Below, piece by piece: positions 33,930 through 42,037 of a DNA stretch of 64,000 bases. Both the position numbers and the translations under genes were made by a program. Where the stretch lies: NCBI GenBank assembly GCA_031414415.1, contig JANNVK010000223.1, positions 32,360-96,359 on the forward strand, read 5' to 3'. The notes beneath the pieces were generated by a model, which saw only the letters and a program-made list of their open reading frames with translations, ran no database searches and was not told the origin of the DNA. This DNA comes from JANNVK01 sp031414415 (lineage in GTDB: Bacteria > Acidobacteriota > Blastocatellia > Pyrinomonadales > Pyrinomonadaceae). Position 1 is the stretch's first letter; every line of letters starts with the position of its first letter.

Positions 33930-35768
33930 ATGATAAACAAACCTAATTTTCTCGTTATATTTTCGGTAATCTTACTTTTGGTGACGGTCTCATTTGCACA
34001 AAACTCCAACGTTGTTCGTGCAACAACTGTCTATAATGAAAATGCAAATGTTGGTTATGGTGAAAGAAGAGTTACTGGTGCAACCGTTCGCGGACGCTTA
34101 GTTTACGAAGACACAGGAAGACCAATTAGGTATGTATTGATCTCTCTGAAAAAAATTTCAGAGGAAAATACTAACTATGACTTCTCATCAGAATTTGTAA
34201 AAACTGACGAAAAGGGCGAATTTGTAATTCGAAATGTAGAAGTCGGAAGCTATTTACCGATAATTAAATTGAATGGAATATTAAACCCAACAATTATTAT
34301 AAATCCTTATCGACTCGATAAGAAAACAAGCGAACTTGATGCCTTATTTGAAAAAATTGAAATTACAGGTTTAGGTGAATTTAATGTATTTATTAGGGCA
34401 AAACGTGGCGGATCAATCACCGGAAGAATTACTTTTCCGGATGGAGAAGTTGCTGTCGGCTTAAAAGTTGAAGCACTTCGCAAGGAAGGTAATGATTTTG
34501 TCAGCACTGGTAATTATGATTCAAACTTTAATGCTGGAGCTGTTGAAACTGATGATCGTGGATTTTATCGTTTTTCAGGATTACCTGAAGGAAAGTATGT
34601 TGTTAGAGTAACCGAACCAGCTTCACACAGAGAAAATCAAACATATCTCAATGAAGCCATGCGTGAAAACAGCTCCACTTTACTTAAAACTTATTTTCCG
34701 GAAGGCGAAAAATTAGATAAAGCCAAAGAAATTGATTTAATTTTCGGTCAAGAACAAATTGAAATTAATATCCAACTTCCAGAAAGAAAGCTCTTTCGTG
34801 TTTCAGGAAAGATAATTGCTAAATCCACTAAACAACCTTTAAAAGATTTTAGCATCAGCTTTTTTATAATGGATCAACCAGACACTTTAGGTTTACTAGC
34901 AACTATTGGCGATAGCGGTTATCTAAAATCAGACAATTTAGGTAACTGGACAATTCGCAGTTTACCAAAAGGAAAATATCTGGTTACCATTACTCAAGGT
35001 AGTGTTTATCGCGATCCAAAATCTACTGAAAAAGTAATTAGCTATGCGGACACAAACAAAGAAATAGAAATTACCGATACAGATATTCTCGACAAAGTAT
35101 TCGAAATACCATTGGAATCAAATATTGCCGGCACTTATACAACTGAAGATGGTAAATCTGTTCCCTCAGATTTTCGTTTTGGTGTAATGAGTAAAGACGG
35201 CAAAGCCTTTGGTCTTAGTGATTATGCAACTGAAACAAAAGTTGATTCGAATAAACCTAAAGATTTTTTTATCAATAAGTTAATCGCCGGACAATATAAG
35301 ATTTTTTCAGAGAGTCAGGATTATTTCATAACCTCGATTAAAATTGACGGTCAAAACACGTTAAATTCTTTTTTTAATTTAGAAGAAGAGCAAGAACTCA
35401 AGAATGTCCAAATTGTTCTATCAAATAAAATGGGTGTTTTAAATGGGAAAGTTGATGGATATTCTCCAACTACTAATGGTAATGCTAATAATCTCGCTTT
35501 AGATTTTGTAATGGTCACAAAATCTGACTTTAACTTTGAAGATTTAGATTTTAATTCGCAGAGAATAGGATATATTGATGCTGATGGGAGTTTTGAAGTA
35601 AAAGCTCCTTCAGGTGAATATTCCGTTATAGTTTGCCTTGCAAAGCATAGCCCAAAATCCACTGAGGAAACAAAACAGTGGCTCAAAAAGTTATTAAAGG
35701 ATTCTCCGAAAGTCAAAATAAAAGTTGGTGAAATTGCGAATATAAATCTCAATATGCCTGCAAATTAA
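33930..35768 (+). CDS. Secreted protein with carboxypeptidase-regulatory-like domains
   Basis: 612 residues. A signal peptide (NFLVIFSVILLLVTVSFAQ) is followed by several beta-sandwich segments of the carboxypeptidase-regulatory/CnaB type: ATVRGRLVYEDTGRPIRYVLISLKK, GGSITGRITFPDGEVAVGLKVEALR, DDRGFYRFSGLPEGKYVVRV, SGKIIAKSTKQPLKDFSISF, NLGNWTIRSLPKGKYLVTI, DADGSFEVKAPSGEYSVIV. Such proteins are abundant in Acidobacteriota and are thought to be surface or periplasmic; no enzyme domain is visible. The start has no visible ribosome binding site because a terminator hairpin lies directly before it. Confidence 0.85.
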   Translation: MINKPNFLVIFSVILLLVTVSFAQNSNVVRATTVYNENANVGYGERRVTGATVRGRLVYEDTGRPIRYVLISLKKISEENTNYDFSSEFVKTDEKGEFVIRNVEVGSYLPIIKLNGILNPTIIINPYRLDKKTSELDALFEKIEITGLGEFNVFIRAKRGGSITGRITFPDGEVAVGLKVEALRKEGNDFVSTGNYDSNFNAGAVETDDRGFYRFSGLPEGKYVVRVTEPASHRENQTYLNEAMRENSSTLLKTYFPEGEKLDKAKEIDLIFGQEQIEINIQLPERKLFRVSGKIIAKSTKQPLKDFSISFFIMDQPDTLGLLATIGDSGYLKSDNLGNWTIRSLPKGKYLVTITQGSVYRDPKSTEKVISYADTNKEIEITDTDILDKVFEIPLESNIAGTYTTEDGKSVPSDFRFGVMSKDGKAFGLSDYATETKVDSNKPKDFFINKLIAGQYKIFSESQDYFITSIKIDGQNTLNSFFNLEEEQELKNVQIVLSNKMGVLNGKVDGYSPTTNGNANNLALDFVMVTKSDFNFEDLDFNSQRIGYIDADGSFEVKAPSGEYSVIVCLAKHSPKSTEETKQWLKKLLKDSPKVKIKVGEIANINLNMPAN

Positions 35769-35893
35769 TTGTACAAAGTGAAATTGTATGATTAGCGTGC
35801 ATCTGCGTTTTTACTTTTGAGGTCGTTTGCCTTTTCCCTCATTGAAAGTTACGATTATTTCAACAGATTGTATATAAAAAAGGACTAAATATT

Positions 35894-36211
35894 ATGAAAT
35901 TACCAGGCGGTTTTGACCTAAATTCGATGATGAAACAGGCTCAGCAAATGCAAGAAAAAATGAGTCAAGAAATGAAAACTACGGTCGTTGATTCGACGGC
36001 TGGCGGCGGTGCGGTGACTGTAAAAATGCGTGGGGATTTTGAAGTTATTGAGCTAAAAATTTCTCCTGAAATTGTTAAAGATGGCGATGTGGAAATGATT
36101 CAAGACTTGACGCTTGCTGCACTTAGCGAAGCTCGACGAAAGGTTGAAGAAAAATTAAAAGGTCAACTTGGCGGAATGTTGCCTGGTGGACTCGGCGGAT
36201 TGCTCGGTTAA
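35894..36211 (+). CDS. ybaB: YbaB/EbfC nucleoid-associated protein
   Basis: 105 residues. DNA-binding dimer often encoded just before recR. Landmarks: GGFDLNSMMKQAQQMQEKMSQEMKTTVVDSTAGGGAVTVKMRGDFEVIELKISPE and LTLAALSEARRKVEEKLKGQ. The end is Gly/Leu-rich (GGMLPGGLGGLLG). AAGGA lies 9 bases before the ATG. A 10-base direct repeat (TAATTTTTGC twice) fills the 24 bases to recR. Confidence 0.94.
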   Translation: MKLPGGFDLNSMMKQAQQMQEKMSQEMKTTVVDSTAGGGAVTVKMRGDFEVIELKISPEIVKDGDVEMIQDLTLAALSEARRKVEEKLKGQLGGMLPGGLGGLLG

Positions 36212-36235
36212 TTTTTGCTAATTTTTGCTAATTAT

Positions 36236-36850
36236 ATGCTTGATTATTCAGAGCCAGTCGCAAAATTAATCGACGAATTTAAACGCCTTCCCGGAATTGG
36301 ACACAAATCTGCCCAAAGGTTGGCGTTTTACATTCTGCGACGACCCGATGCCGATGTTGAAAGGTTTGCAGACTCTTTACGTGAAGTTAAGCTGAAGATT
36401 GTTTTTTGCACAGTTTGTAATAATTTAACTGACGTAAATCCTTGTTTGTATTGCACTTCGCCAACACGAGATCGTTCAATAATTTGCGTTCTTGAAGAAC
36501 CTTACAATCTTGTCGCAATTGAAAAAACCCGAAGCTATAAAGGTTTGTATCATATTTTACACGGTTGTTTGTCGCCAATTCGCGGCATTGGTCCAGACGA
36601 GTTAATGCTCAAAAATCTGCTTCCTCGTTTAATGCCAGAAAACAACGAAGGCATTGAAATTAAAGAGATTATCGTTGCGACAAACCCGACAACAGAGGGC
36701 GAAGCAACAGCAAATTATATTTCAAGATTGCTCAAACCGCTTGGCGTTTATGTATCAAGAATCGCGATGGGAATGCCAGTCGGCGGCGATTTAGAGTTTG
36801 TTGATGAAGTTACGATGGACAAAGCGATGACAAATCGCCACGAAATCTAA
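36236..36850 (+). CDS. recR: Recombination protein RecR
   Basis: 204 residues from ATG 36236 (a TTG at 36215 within the direct repeat is the alternative). RecR works with RecO and RecF to load RecA at gaps. Landmarks: the HhH region LIDEFKRLPGIGHKSAQRLAFYIL, the Cys4 zinc finger (CTVCNNLTDVNPCLYC), and the TOPRIM part (ICVLEEPYNLVAIEKT, YHILHGCLSPIRGIGPDEL, EIIVATNPTTEGEATANYISR). The end (ISRIAMGMPVGGDLEFVDEVT) is typical. Forms the common ybaB-recR unit. Confidence 0.96.
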   Translation: MLDYSEPVAKLIDEFKRLPGIGHKSAQRLAFYILRRPDADVERFADSLREVKLKIVFCTVCNNLTDVNPCLYCTSPTRDRSIICVLEEPYNLVAIEKTRSYKGLYHILHGCLSPIRGIGPDELMLKNLLPRLMPENNEGIEIKEIIVATNPTTEGEATANYISRLLKPLGVYVSRIAMGMPVGGDLEFVDEVTMDKAMTNRHEI

Positions 36851-36888
36851 ATCAAAATTGGACTCAAATTAATTCTTTAATCTGAAAT

Positions 36889-38262
36889 ATGAAATTTGGA
36901 ATTACTAATAAACTGAACCTTGTAAAACTGATTTTTCAGCGACAAGGTTCTTTTACTCTAAGGCTTTTGCACACAATATTTGGAATTGGCTTGAGTTTGT
37001 TTTTTCGCAAAATAGAACTCGTTAATTCTGAAAATTTGCCAAAAGATTGCGGTCTTATTTTTGTTAGTAATCATCCAAATGCGTTGATCGACCCGATGCT
37101 TTTGTTCATTGCCTTGCCTCGAAAAATAGCTTTTCTTGCTAAATCAACTCTTTTCAAAATGCCGATAATTGGATTTCTGATTCGCACCGTTGGAGCTTTA
37201 CCTCTTTATCGACAACAAGATAAGGGACAAGATGTTTCCAAAAACAATAAAACATTTTCGCTCACACGCGAGCTTTTAAAAAACGGCGGAGCGATTGCGA
37301 TTTTTCCCGAAGGAATTTCACACAACGAAAGTCAGCTGCAACCTCTAAAAACAGGTGCGGCGAGAATTGCACTTGGAGCAGTTTCGGTTGGAAGTAATCC
37401 AAAATCGCTTGACCTCAAAATTGTCGCAGTTGGGCTTTATTACACAAATAAAACGATGTTTCGAAGCGAGGCGTTGCTTCATTTTGGCGAACCATTTGCG
37501 GTTTTGCCAGTAGAATTAGATGAAGAAGGACAGCCGCCAAAAGAAGCAGTTAAAGAACTTACGGCAAATATTGAAAGTAAACTTCGCGAAGTAACGCTCA
37601 ATGCAGAAACCGAATCTCAAGTTAAATTTGCTCATATCTCGGAAGCAGTTTTTACTTCAACAACAGCGAAGGAAGAAAATTTGGGTGAAAGACTTGAATT
37701 ATTGCAGAAGTTTGTTGCCGAAAAACCAACAGAAGATGGCGAAAAACTCGAAAAACGACTAACCGAATATAACAATAAGCTCAATAAACTAGGTATCGAA
37801 TCAGAATTTTTGACGCTTGCCGATTATTCAAAATGGTTTATTTTGAAACACGCTTTTCAACGCTCTTGGTATTTAATTTTGCTTTCTCCGATGGCTTTAT
37901 TTGGCACAATTTTACATTTTCCGGCATATCAAATTGGAAAATTTGTTGCTTATTTCCAAAATAGAAAAGGCGATTTTGATATGACTTCAACCGTAAAATT
38001 TATCTCAGGAATGGTTTTTATTCCTCTAACTTGGTTGGTTTTTGCGTTTGTTTTAGAACTTTATTTTGGCTGGAAAATTGCTCTTCTTTCAATTCCGTTT
38101 TCGTTTTTATGCGGCTACATTGCCCTTCGTTCACTCGAAGAAATTTTAGATTTAAACACTTGGCTAAACGCAATTACGGCGTTCTTTTTCAAACGAGAAA
38201 AATTTCTCCGCTTGTTAGCTGAACGCCGTAAGTTGTTTAAACAGTTACAGATTGAAGACTAA
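36889..38262 (+). CDS. PlsC-type glycerolipid acyltransferase
   Basis: 457 residues. The N-terminal half has the acyltransferase motifs NHPNALIDPM (NHx4D) and FPEGISHNESQLQPLKTGAARIALGA (FPEG motif). It is longer than PlsC (~240 residues): a helical region (180-300) and at least two hydrophobic C-terminal segments follow, as in the GPAT/DHAPAT-like acyltransferases. It probably acylates a lysophospholipid or glycerol phosphate at the membrane. ATG start, 38 bases after recR. Confidence 0.83.
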   Translation: MKFGITNKLNLVKLIFQRQGSFTLRLLHTIFGIGLSLFFRKIELVNSENLPKDCGLIFVSNHPNALIDPMLLFIALPRKIAFLAKSTLFKMPIIGFLIRTVGALPLYRQQDKGQDVSKNNKTFSLTRELLKNGGAIAIFPEGISHNESQLQPLKTGAARIALGAVSVGSNPKSLDLKIVAVGLYYTNKTMFRSEALLHFGEPFAVLPVELDEEGQPPKEAVKELTANIESKLREVTLNAETESQVKFAHISEAVFTSTTAKEENLGERLELLQKFVAEKPTEDGEKLEKRLTEYNNKLNKLGIESEFLTLADYSKWFILKHAFQRSWYLILLSPMALFGTILHFPAYQIGKFVAYFQNRKGDFDMTSTVKFISGMVFIPLTWLVFAFVLELYFGWKIALLSIPFSFLCGYIALRSLEEILDLNTWLNAITAFFFKREKFLRLLAERRKLFKQLQIED

Positions 38263-38304
38263 TACTGTTTACTAAAAGAAACTATGCAAAAGTTTTTATT
38301 TAAC

Positions 38305-38431
38305 GGAACGCGGACACTCTTGTCCGCAAGCGTTTGCAAAACGCTAAATGTCTCAGCTTAAATCCAAGTTGAGTTAATCTCATCACTTTGCGAACGCTTC
38401 GTGTCCGTTCGGACAAGAGTGTCCGAGTTCC
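38305..38431. repeat. MITE/REP-like inverted repeat element
   Basis: Left arm 38305-38340 begins GGAACGCGGACACTC and continues TTGTCCGC; right arm 38386-38431 is its imperfect inverse, with an extra GTTCGGAC stretch. The centre is about 45 bases and has no gene. Arms contain smaller CGGAC/GTCCG palindromes. It lies between two convergent genes. Confidence 0.6.
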
Positions 38432-38466
38432 TTTGCCAGTTCGCTATCGCTCTGTGTTCTGACAAA

Positions 38467-39096
38467 TTAGAATCTAACTTTTTCTTGCTCAAATTTGTTA
38501 TCTTCAGCTTTTATTAATTCATCGGCAGAATCATAAAAATTACAATCAAATTCAGCGAGAGAGTCAATCTTAATTCCTTCAATTTCTTTCGGTGCATCAA
38601 CAAAACGGACGATTGCACCAATCGCCAAAACTTCCGAACCAAGTTCGCGAACAAGTTGCACAGTTTCGGTTAAAGCTCGACCGGAACGAACAATATCGTC
38701 AACAATAATACACGGATGAACATCGCCTTGACCTAAATATTGGCGAAATTGCCGTTTACCTTCTTCTATTTCTGCCCAAGCAATCTGCTCAGCACCTAAG
38801 GCTTCGCGAACGCCAAAAGCAATCGGAATTCCGCCCGGACTTGGACTAATCATCGCAACTTTTGGCAACTTACTTGAAACCAATTTCATCATTCTAAACA
38901 TTCGACTCAAACCAACTGAAAGCACTCTTGCATTGTCGTAATAACGAAAAGCAAGCGGCATTTGAAAATAATGAGAAGCATGTTTTCCGTTAGGATATAC
39001 AAAGTGTCCATCGCGGAATGCACCTGTTTTTTTCAAGATTTCCATGACAGATTCAGCCGTTGGAATCAAATTTACCGAAGGATTTTCAAAAGACAT
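38467..39096 (-). CDS. pyrE: Orotate phosphoribosyltransferase
   Basis: 209 residues. PyrE makes OMP from orotate and PRPP in pyrimidine synthesis. Landmarks: an N-terminal FRDGHFVYPNGKHASHYFQMPLAF, SPSPGGIPIAFGVREAL, and the PRPP loop CIIVDDIVRSGRALTETV. GAGGTGA lies 5 bases before the ATG. Other type I phosphoribosyltransferases share the loop, but the GKHASHYF N-terminus fits the PyrE group of this type. Nothing links it functionally to the Nudix gene upstream. Confidence 0.85.
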   Translation of the reverse strand: MSFENPSVNLIPTAESVMEILKKTGAFRDGHFVYPNGKHASHYFQMPLAFRYYDNARVLSVGLSRMFRMMKLVSSKLPKVAMISPSPGGIPIAFGVREALGAEQIAWAEIEEGKRQFRQYLGQGDVHPCIIVDDIVRSGRALTETVQLVRELGSEVLAIGAIVRFVDAPKEIEGIKIDSLAEFDCNFYDSADELIKAEDNKFEQEKVRF

Positions 39097-39135
39097 ATAT
39101 TCACCTCAAAGTATTTAAAATTTCTATATAAAATA

Positions 39136-39603
39136 TCACAGACTTTCATTATTAACGACTTTCAGAACTTCAGAAATTAGGCTTTTTTGAGATTTGCTCA
39201 TTTCTAGAGGAAAATCGACAACTTTAAACCACGCAACCTGGATAATTTCGCGACTTTTTGCCTCAGCTTTTCCGTTAGAATTTGCGAAAAATATAATTTC
39301 AATATGGCGACCAATTGTCCGAATCCAAATTAACTTCACATTTTCGATTTCCAAACCTGTTTCTTCGCGAATTTCTCTTCGAATTGCAACTTCGGGTTGC
39401 TCGCCCTGATTAATAAAACCGCCTGGAATTCCCCAACCTGAAGCCGGACGCAAAACGTGTTCGAGTAACAGAATATTGCGATTTGAGTCCGCAATTACAG
39501 CTCCAACTGAAACTGTAAACTTAGTCTGCGACGTTCGAATTAGTTTTTGACGAAGGCTTGCAGGAGTTTTTCGCCATATTTTTCCGACAATTTTTTGCAA
39601 CAT
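39136..39603 (-). CDS. Nudix hydrolase
   Basis: 155 residues from ATG 39603 (a TTG at 39621 is possible). The Nudix box is intact: GGFINQGEQPEVAIRREIREETGLE, shown here as GX5EX7REUXEEXGU. The preceding GWGIPGG and the following IRTIGRHIEIIFFA are typical of NUDIX proteins that hydrolyse nucleoside diphosphate derivatives; the exact substrate cannot be told. A hydrophilic, basic N-terminal extension (KIWRKTPASLRQKLIRTSQ) precedes the domain. Divergent from the ArsR gene. Confidence 0.88.
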   Translation of the reverse strand: MLQKIVGKIWRKTPASLRQKLIRTSQTKFTVSVGAVIADSNRNILLLEHVLRPASGWGIPGGFINQGEQPEVAIRREIREETGLEIENVKLIWIRTIGRHIEIIFFANSNGKAEAKSREIIQVAWFKVVDFPLEMSKSQKSLISEVLKVVNNESL

Positions 39604-39650
39604 CTTATTTGATTTTCTCAAACTTTCTAATTTTCTGCTAAAATCCTTTT

Positions 39651-40085
39651 ATGAAAAACGACGGCTTTTTGCTTGAATCAGAATCTTTTTTTATGGCATT
39701 AGCAGACAAAACGCGACTTCGGTTGCTAAATTTGATGCGTGACGAAGAAGTTTGCGTCTGCTTTTTTGTTGATGTTTTGGGTGAAAGTCAGCCAAAAATC
39801 TCAAGACACTTAGCATATTTGCGAAACGCCGGAATTGTCGAAGCTCGTCGCGATGGAAAGTGGATGCATTATCGAATAGTTGAACCAAAAATTACGATGA
39901 ACGCCAAAATTCTCGCAGATGTTTTAGATGGTTTAAAAACTCAGGAAAATATGAGTTTTGATTACGAAAAATTGGTTGCCGCTTGCTGTTCTTCGGTTTT
40001 ACCGATTGCAATTAGCGGCATAAAAGCAAAATTTCAAGAAGTTTCGACAGAATCAAGACCGGAACTCGAAACATTTTTATTATAA
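39651..40085 (+). CDS. ArsR-type metal(loid)-responsive repressor
   Basis: 144 residues. Winged-helix ArsR fold: FMALADKTRLRLLNLMRDEEVCVCFFVDVLGESQPKISRHLAYLRNAGIVEARRDGKWMHYRI. The CVC in the third helix matches the ArsR ELCVCDL site for As(III)/Sb(III), although the spacing after it differs slightly, and two more Cys (AACCSS) lie near the end. Likely a repressor released by arsenite or a similar ligand; no ars gene is adjacent. The last 52 bases overlap an opposite-strand gene (40034-40231). Confidence 0.85.
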   Translation: MKNDGFLLESESFFMALADKTRLRLLNLMRDEEVCVCFFVDVLGESQPKISRHLAYLRNAGIVEARRDGKWMHYRIVEPKITMNAKILADVLDGLKTQENMSFDYEKLVAACCSSVLPIAISGIKAKFQEVSTESRPELETFLL

Positions 40086-40231
40086 GGGCAATGCCGACAA
40101 ATATTTTCGCAACAATACCCGCGTTTAAGCAGAAAACGTGCGGTTAAAACCATCAAACCATTTTCATAATAGAAATCAATATTTTCGACAAATTCTTCTC
40201 GCTTTCTTCCGTCAGGTTTGCTAAAACTCAT
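40034..40231 (-). CDS. DUF5522-type small Cys protein
   Basis: 65 residues. The core YYENGLMVLTARFLLKRGYCCENICRHCPY matches the small DUF5522 family (YYxxxGxxVxTxxYHLKRGYCCxxxCRHCPY). The four closely spaced Cys/His could bind metal; function unknown. ATG start. The 3' end overlaps the 3' end of the ArsR gene by 52 bases on the other strand. Confidence 0.75.
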   Translation of the reverse strand: MSFSKPDGRKREEFVENIDFYYENGLMVLTARFLLKRGYCCENICRHCPYNKNVSSSGLDSVETS

Positions 40232-40426
40232 ATTATTACTATACTAAAAAATTGTTTTACGGCAACTAAAGCGAAAGATTTAACACCAATAATAATTACT
40301 CTTAATTACCCACAAAAAATAAAAACTTTGTGAATAAGAATTGCCAAGTCGTTATCGCTTCGTGTTCTGATAGTTTCTTTTTGTTCTCCACTTTCTTTTT
40401 ACAATTCAGCAAGCTAGAATATTTTT

Positions 40427-40885
40427 ATGATTGAAGAAGGAAATATCGCACCCGAATTTGTTGCCAAAAATCAAACTGGCGACACCGTAAAATTGTCTGA
40501 TTATCGCGGAAAACGTGTTGTTTTATACTTTTATCCAAAAGACGACACGCCTGGTTGCACGAAAGAAGCCTGTTCTTTTCGCGACGCAAACGATGTTTAC
40601 GACGAAAAAGGAATCAAGGTTTTTGGCGTATCAATCGATAGTGAAAAATCGCATCTAAAGTTTATTGCAAAATACGAATTGCCTTTTGATTTACTGGCTG
40701 ATATTGAAAAAGAAATCGTCAATGCCTATGGTGTTTACGGCGAAAAAAGTATGTATGGCAAGAAATATATGGGCGTAAACCGGACAACATTTTTGATTGA
40801 TGAAAATGGAATCGTGGTTAAGGTTTTCAAAAAAATCAACGTTTCAGAACACGCGACGGAAGTTTTGGAAGCGTTCGGAATTTAA
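40427..40885 (+). CDS. bcp: Thioredoxin-dependent peroxiredoxin Bcp
   Basis: 152 residues. Reduces peroxides with thioredoxin. Landmarks: APEFVAKNQTGDTVKLSDYRGKRVVLYFYPKDDTPGCTKEACSFRD, with the peroxidatic Cys in PGCTKEAC and the second Cys 5 residues later, the BCP/PrxQ pattern. The rest (FGVSIDSEKSHLKFIAKY, GVNRTTFLIDENGIV) is typical. ATG start without a strong ribosome binding site. Confidence 0.95.
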   Translation: MIEEGNIAPEFVAKNQTGDTVKLSDYRGKRVVLYFYPKDDTPGCTKEACSFRDANDVYDEKGIKVFGVSIDSEKSHLKFIAKYELPFDLLADIEKEIVNAYGVYGEKSMYGKKYMGVNRTTFLIDENGIVVKVFKKINVSEHATEVLEAFGI

Positions 40886-41001
40886 AAAGTGAAAAAGTGA
40901 AAAAGTCTGCGATATATTTGTGTAAACTCAAAGCTAATCAATCTACTTTTTATTGTTTTAATTAACTTTTTCACTTTTTCACATTTAACCTTTTTCACTT
41001 T
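40884..41001. repeat. Inverted period-8 arrays between bcp and tmRNA
   Basis: AAAAAGTG repeated from 40884 to about 40907, and its inverse (ACTTTTTC, ACTTTTTC, then CTTTTTCACTTTTTA) at about 40964-41001. The two can pair into a long A/T-rich hairpin that may end bcp transcription. Confidence 0.65.
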
Positions 41002-41051
41002 TTAGCTATCTATTTGGCTGATTAAACGTTAAGATTATCTTCTGACCATTT

Positions 41052-41422
41052 GGGGGCGACAGGCTTCGACAGGGGTTAGTATAGGTCTTTGAATGCACGT
41101 CGGGCATGTTTGGAAGCTCGTTAAAAAACTGAACAAAACACAAATGCTAATCAAGAATTAGCCCTTGCTGCCTAGTTGTAAAACTAGCCACAAGTGTCTG
41201 AGCGGAAGTCAGCTTGTAGCGACCGTTTTCGGGCATAACACAGTAGAAGCTAGCTAAAATCCACCGTCTGCGGATTTGAGCGAAACGTTAGCCAGACTAG
41301 CTTTCAGCAAGGTCTTGTCAATTCACTTACTTGCTGGCGGCGAATCTTGAAGAGAACTGACTAAACGTGTAGATTTCACTGGTCGCTACCTTTGGATGCG
41401 AGTTCGATTCTCGCCGCCTCCA
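41052..41422 (+). ncRNA. ssrA: Transfer-messenger RNA
   Basis: The 5' end GGGGGCGACAGGCTTCGAC and the 3' end GCGAGTTCGATTCTCGCCGCCTCC-A are the tmRNA tRNA-like domain. The acceptor stem pairs 7 bp (one G-T) and the T-arm is canonical; CCA is not encoded. tmRNA rescues stalled ribosomes by tagging the nascent peptide. The tag frame ends at TAG 41173-41175 and reads ...NTNANQELALAA, with the usual ALAA end. The resume codon is probably GAA at 41131 or a nearby codon. Length 371. Confidence 0.95.
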
Positions 41423-41428
41423 TATTTT

Positions 41429-41456
41429 GATTTTTGATTTGAGATTTATCATTTTA
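41429..41456. repeat. Heptamer array (GATTTnn)
   Basis: GATTTTT, GATTTGA, GATTTAT, CATTTTA directly after the tmRNA; same unit type as 17170-17204. Confidence 0.7.
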
Positions 41457-41480
41457 AATCTCTTACTTTTTTCAAATATC

Positions 41481-42023
41481 ATGAGCCTTGAACTAACCTT
41501 AAACAAAATTAACGATGACATTTCTCAAGGTAATTTAGGAAAAGCACGTGATAGACTTCATAGTCTTATCTCAACTTTTCCAAACGAACTATCTCTTCGC
41601 GATAAACTAGCTGATGTTTACCTAAAACTCCAAAATCCTGCAATGGCTGGAAGATATGCGTATCTAAATGAAAACAAAACAGCAGAATTACAAAATGCTA
41701 TTGTTGTATTTGAAAAAGAATGCGGAAGCAAAGCTCTTAACAAATTTTTAGCAATAAAGTTTAAAGGTAATTTAAAATTACTTAATGACTCATTTGCTTC
41801 AAAAATTATTATTGATTTACAAGATGAAATAAAACGAGAAAATAGATTACGAATCAATTTAGTTGATAAAGATAGAGATAAATACGAATATCAATCAACA
41901 ACTTTCGATTTATTTTTGCCGTATATTTTTATTGCAATTGTGCTTTCTGCTTTATTTTTTATGATAATTGGAATTCGTTCTGCATTAAAAACGCTTATAT
42001 CTTTTATCTTAGATTCCTTTTAA
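41481..42023 (+). CDS. DUF6584-like protein with C-terminal membrane helix
   Basis: 180 residues from ATG 41481. The N-terminal half is a TPR-like helical hairpin array (NDDISQGNLGKARDRLHSLISTFPNELSLRDKLADVYLKLQNPAMAGRYAYL) that resembles DUF6584. The C-terminal part has a strong hydrophobic helix (LPYIFIAIVLSALFFMIIGI). Function unknown. The upstream part of the open frame (41427-41480) is heptamer repeat, so the later ATG is chosen. Confidence 0.65.
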   Translation: MSLELTLNKINDDISQGNLGKARDRLHSLISTFPNELSLRDKLADVYLKLQNPAMAGRYAYLNENKTAELQNAIVVFEKECGSKALNKFLAIKFKGNLKLLNDSFASKIIIDLQDEIKRENRLRINLVDKDRDKYEYQSTTFDLFLPYIFIAIVLSALFFMIIGIRSALKTLISFILDSF

Positions 42024-42037
42024 TTCATCAAATTTTT

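Noticed and set aside
41327..41521. Minus-strand frame across the tmRNA 3' end
   Set aside because: Overlaps the conserved tmRNA tail and repeat; no family similarity.
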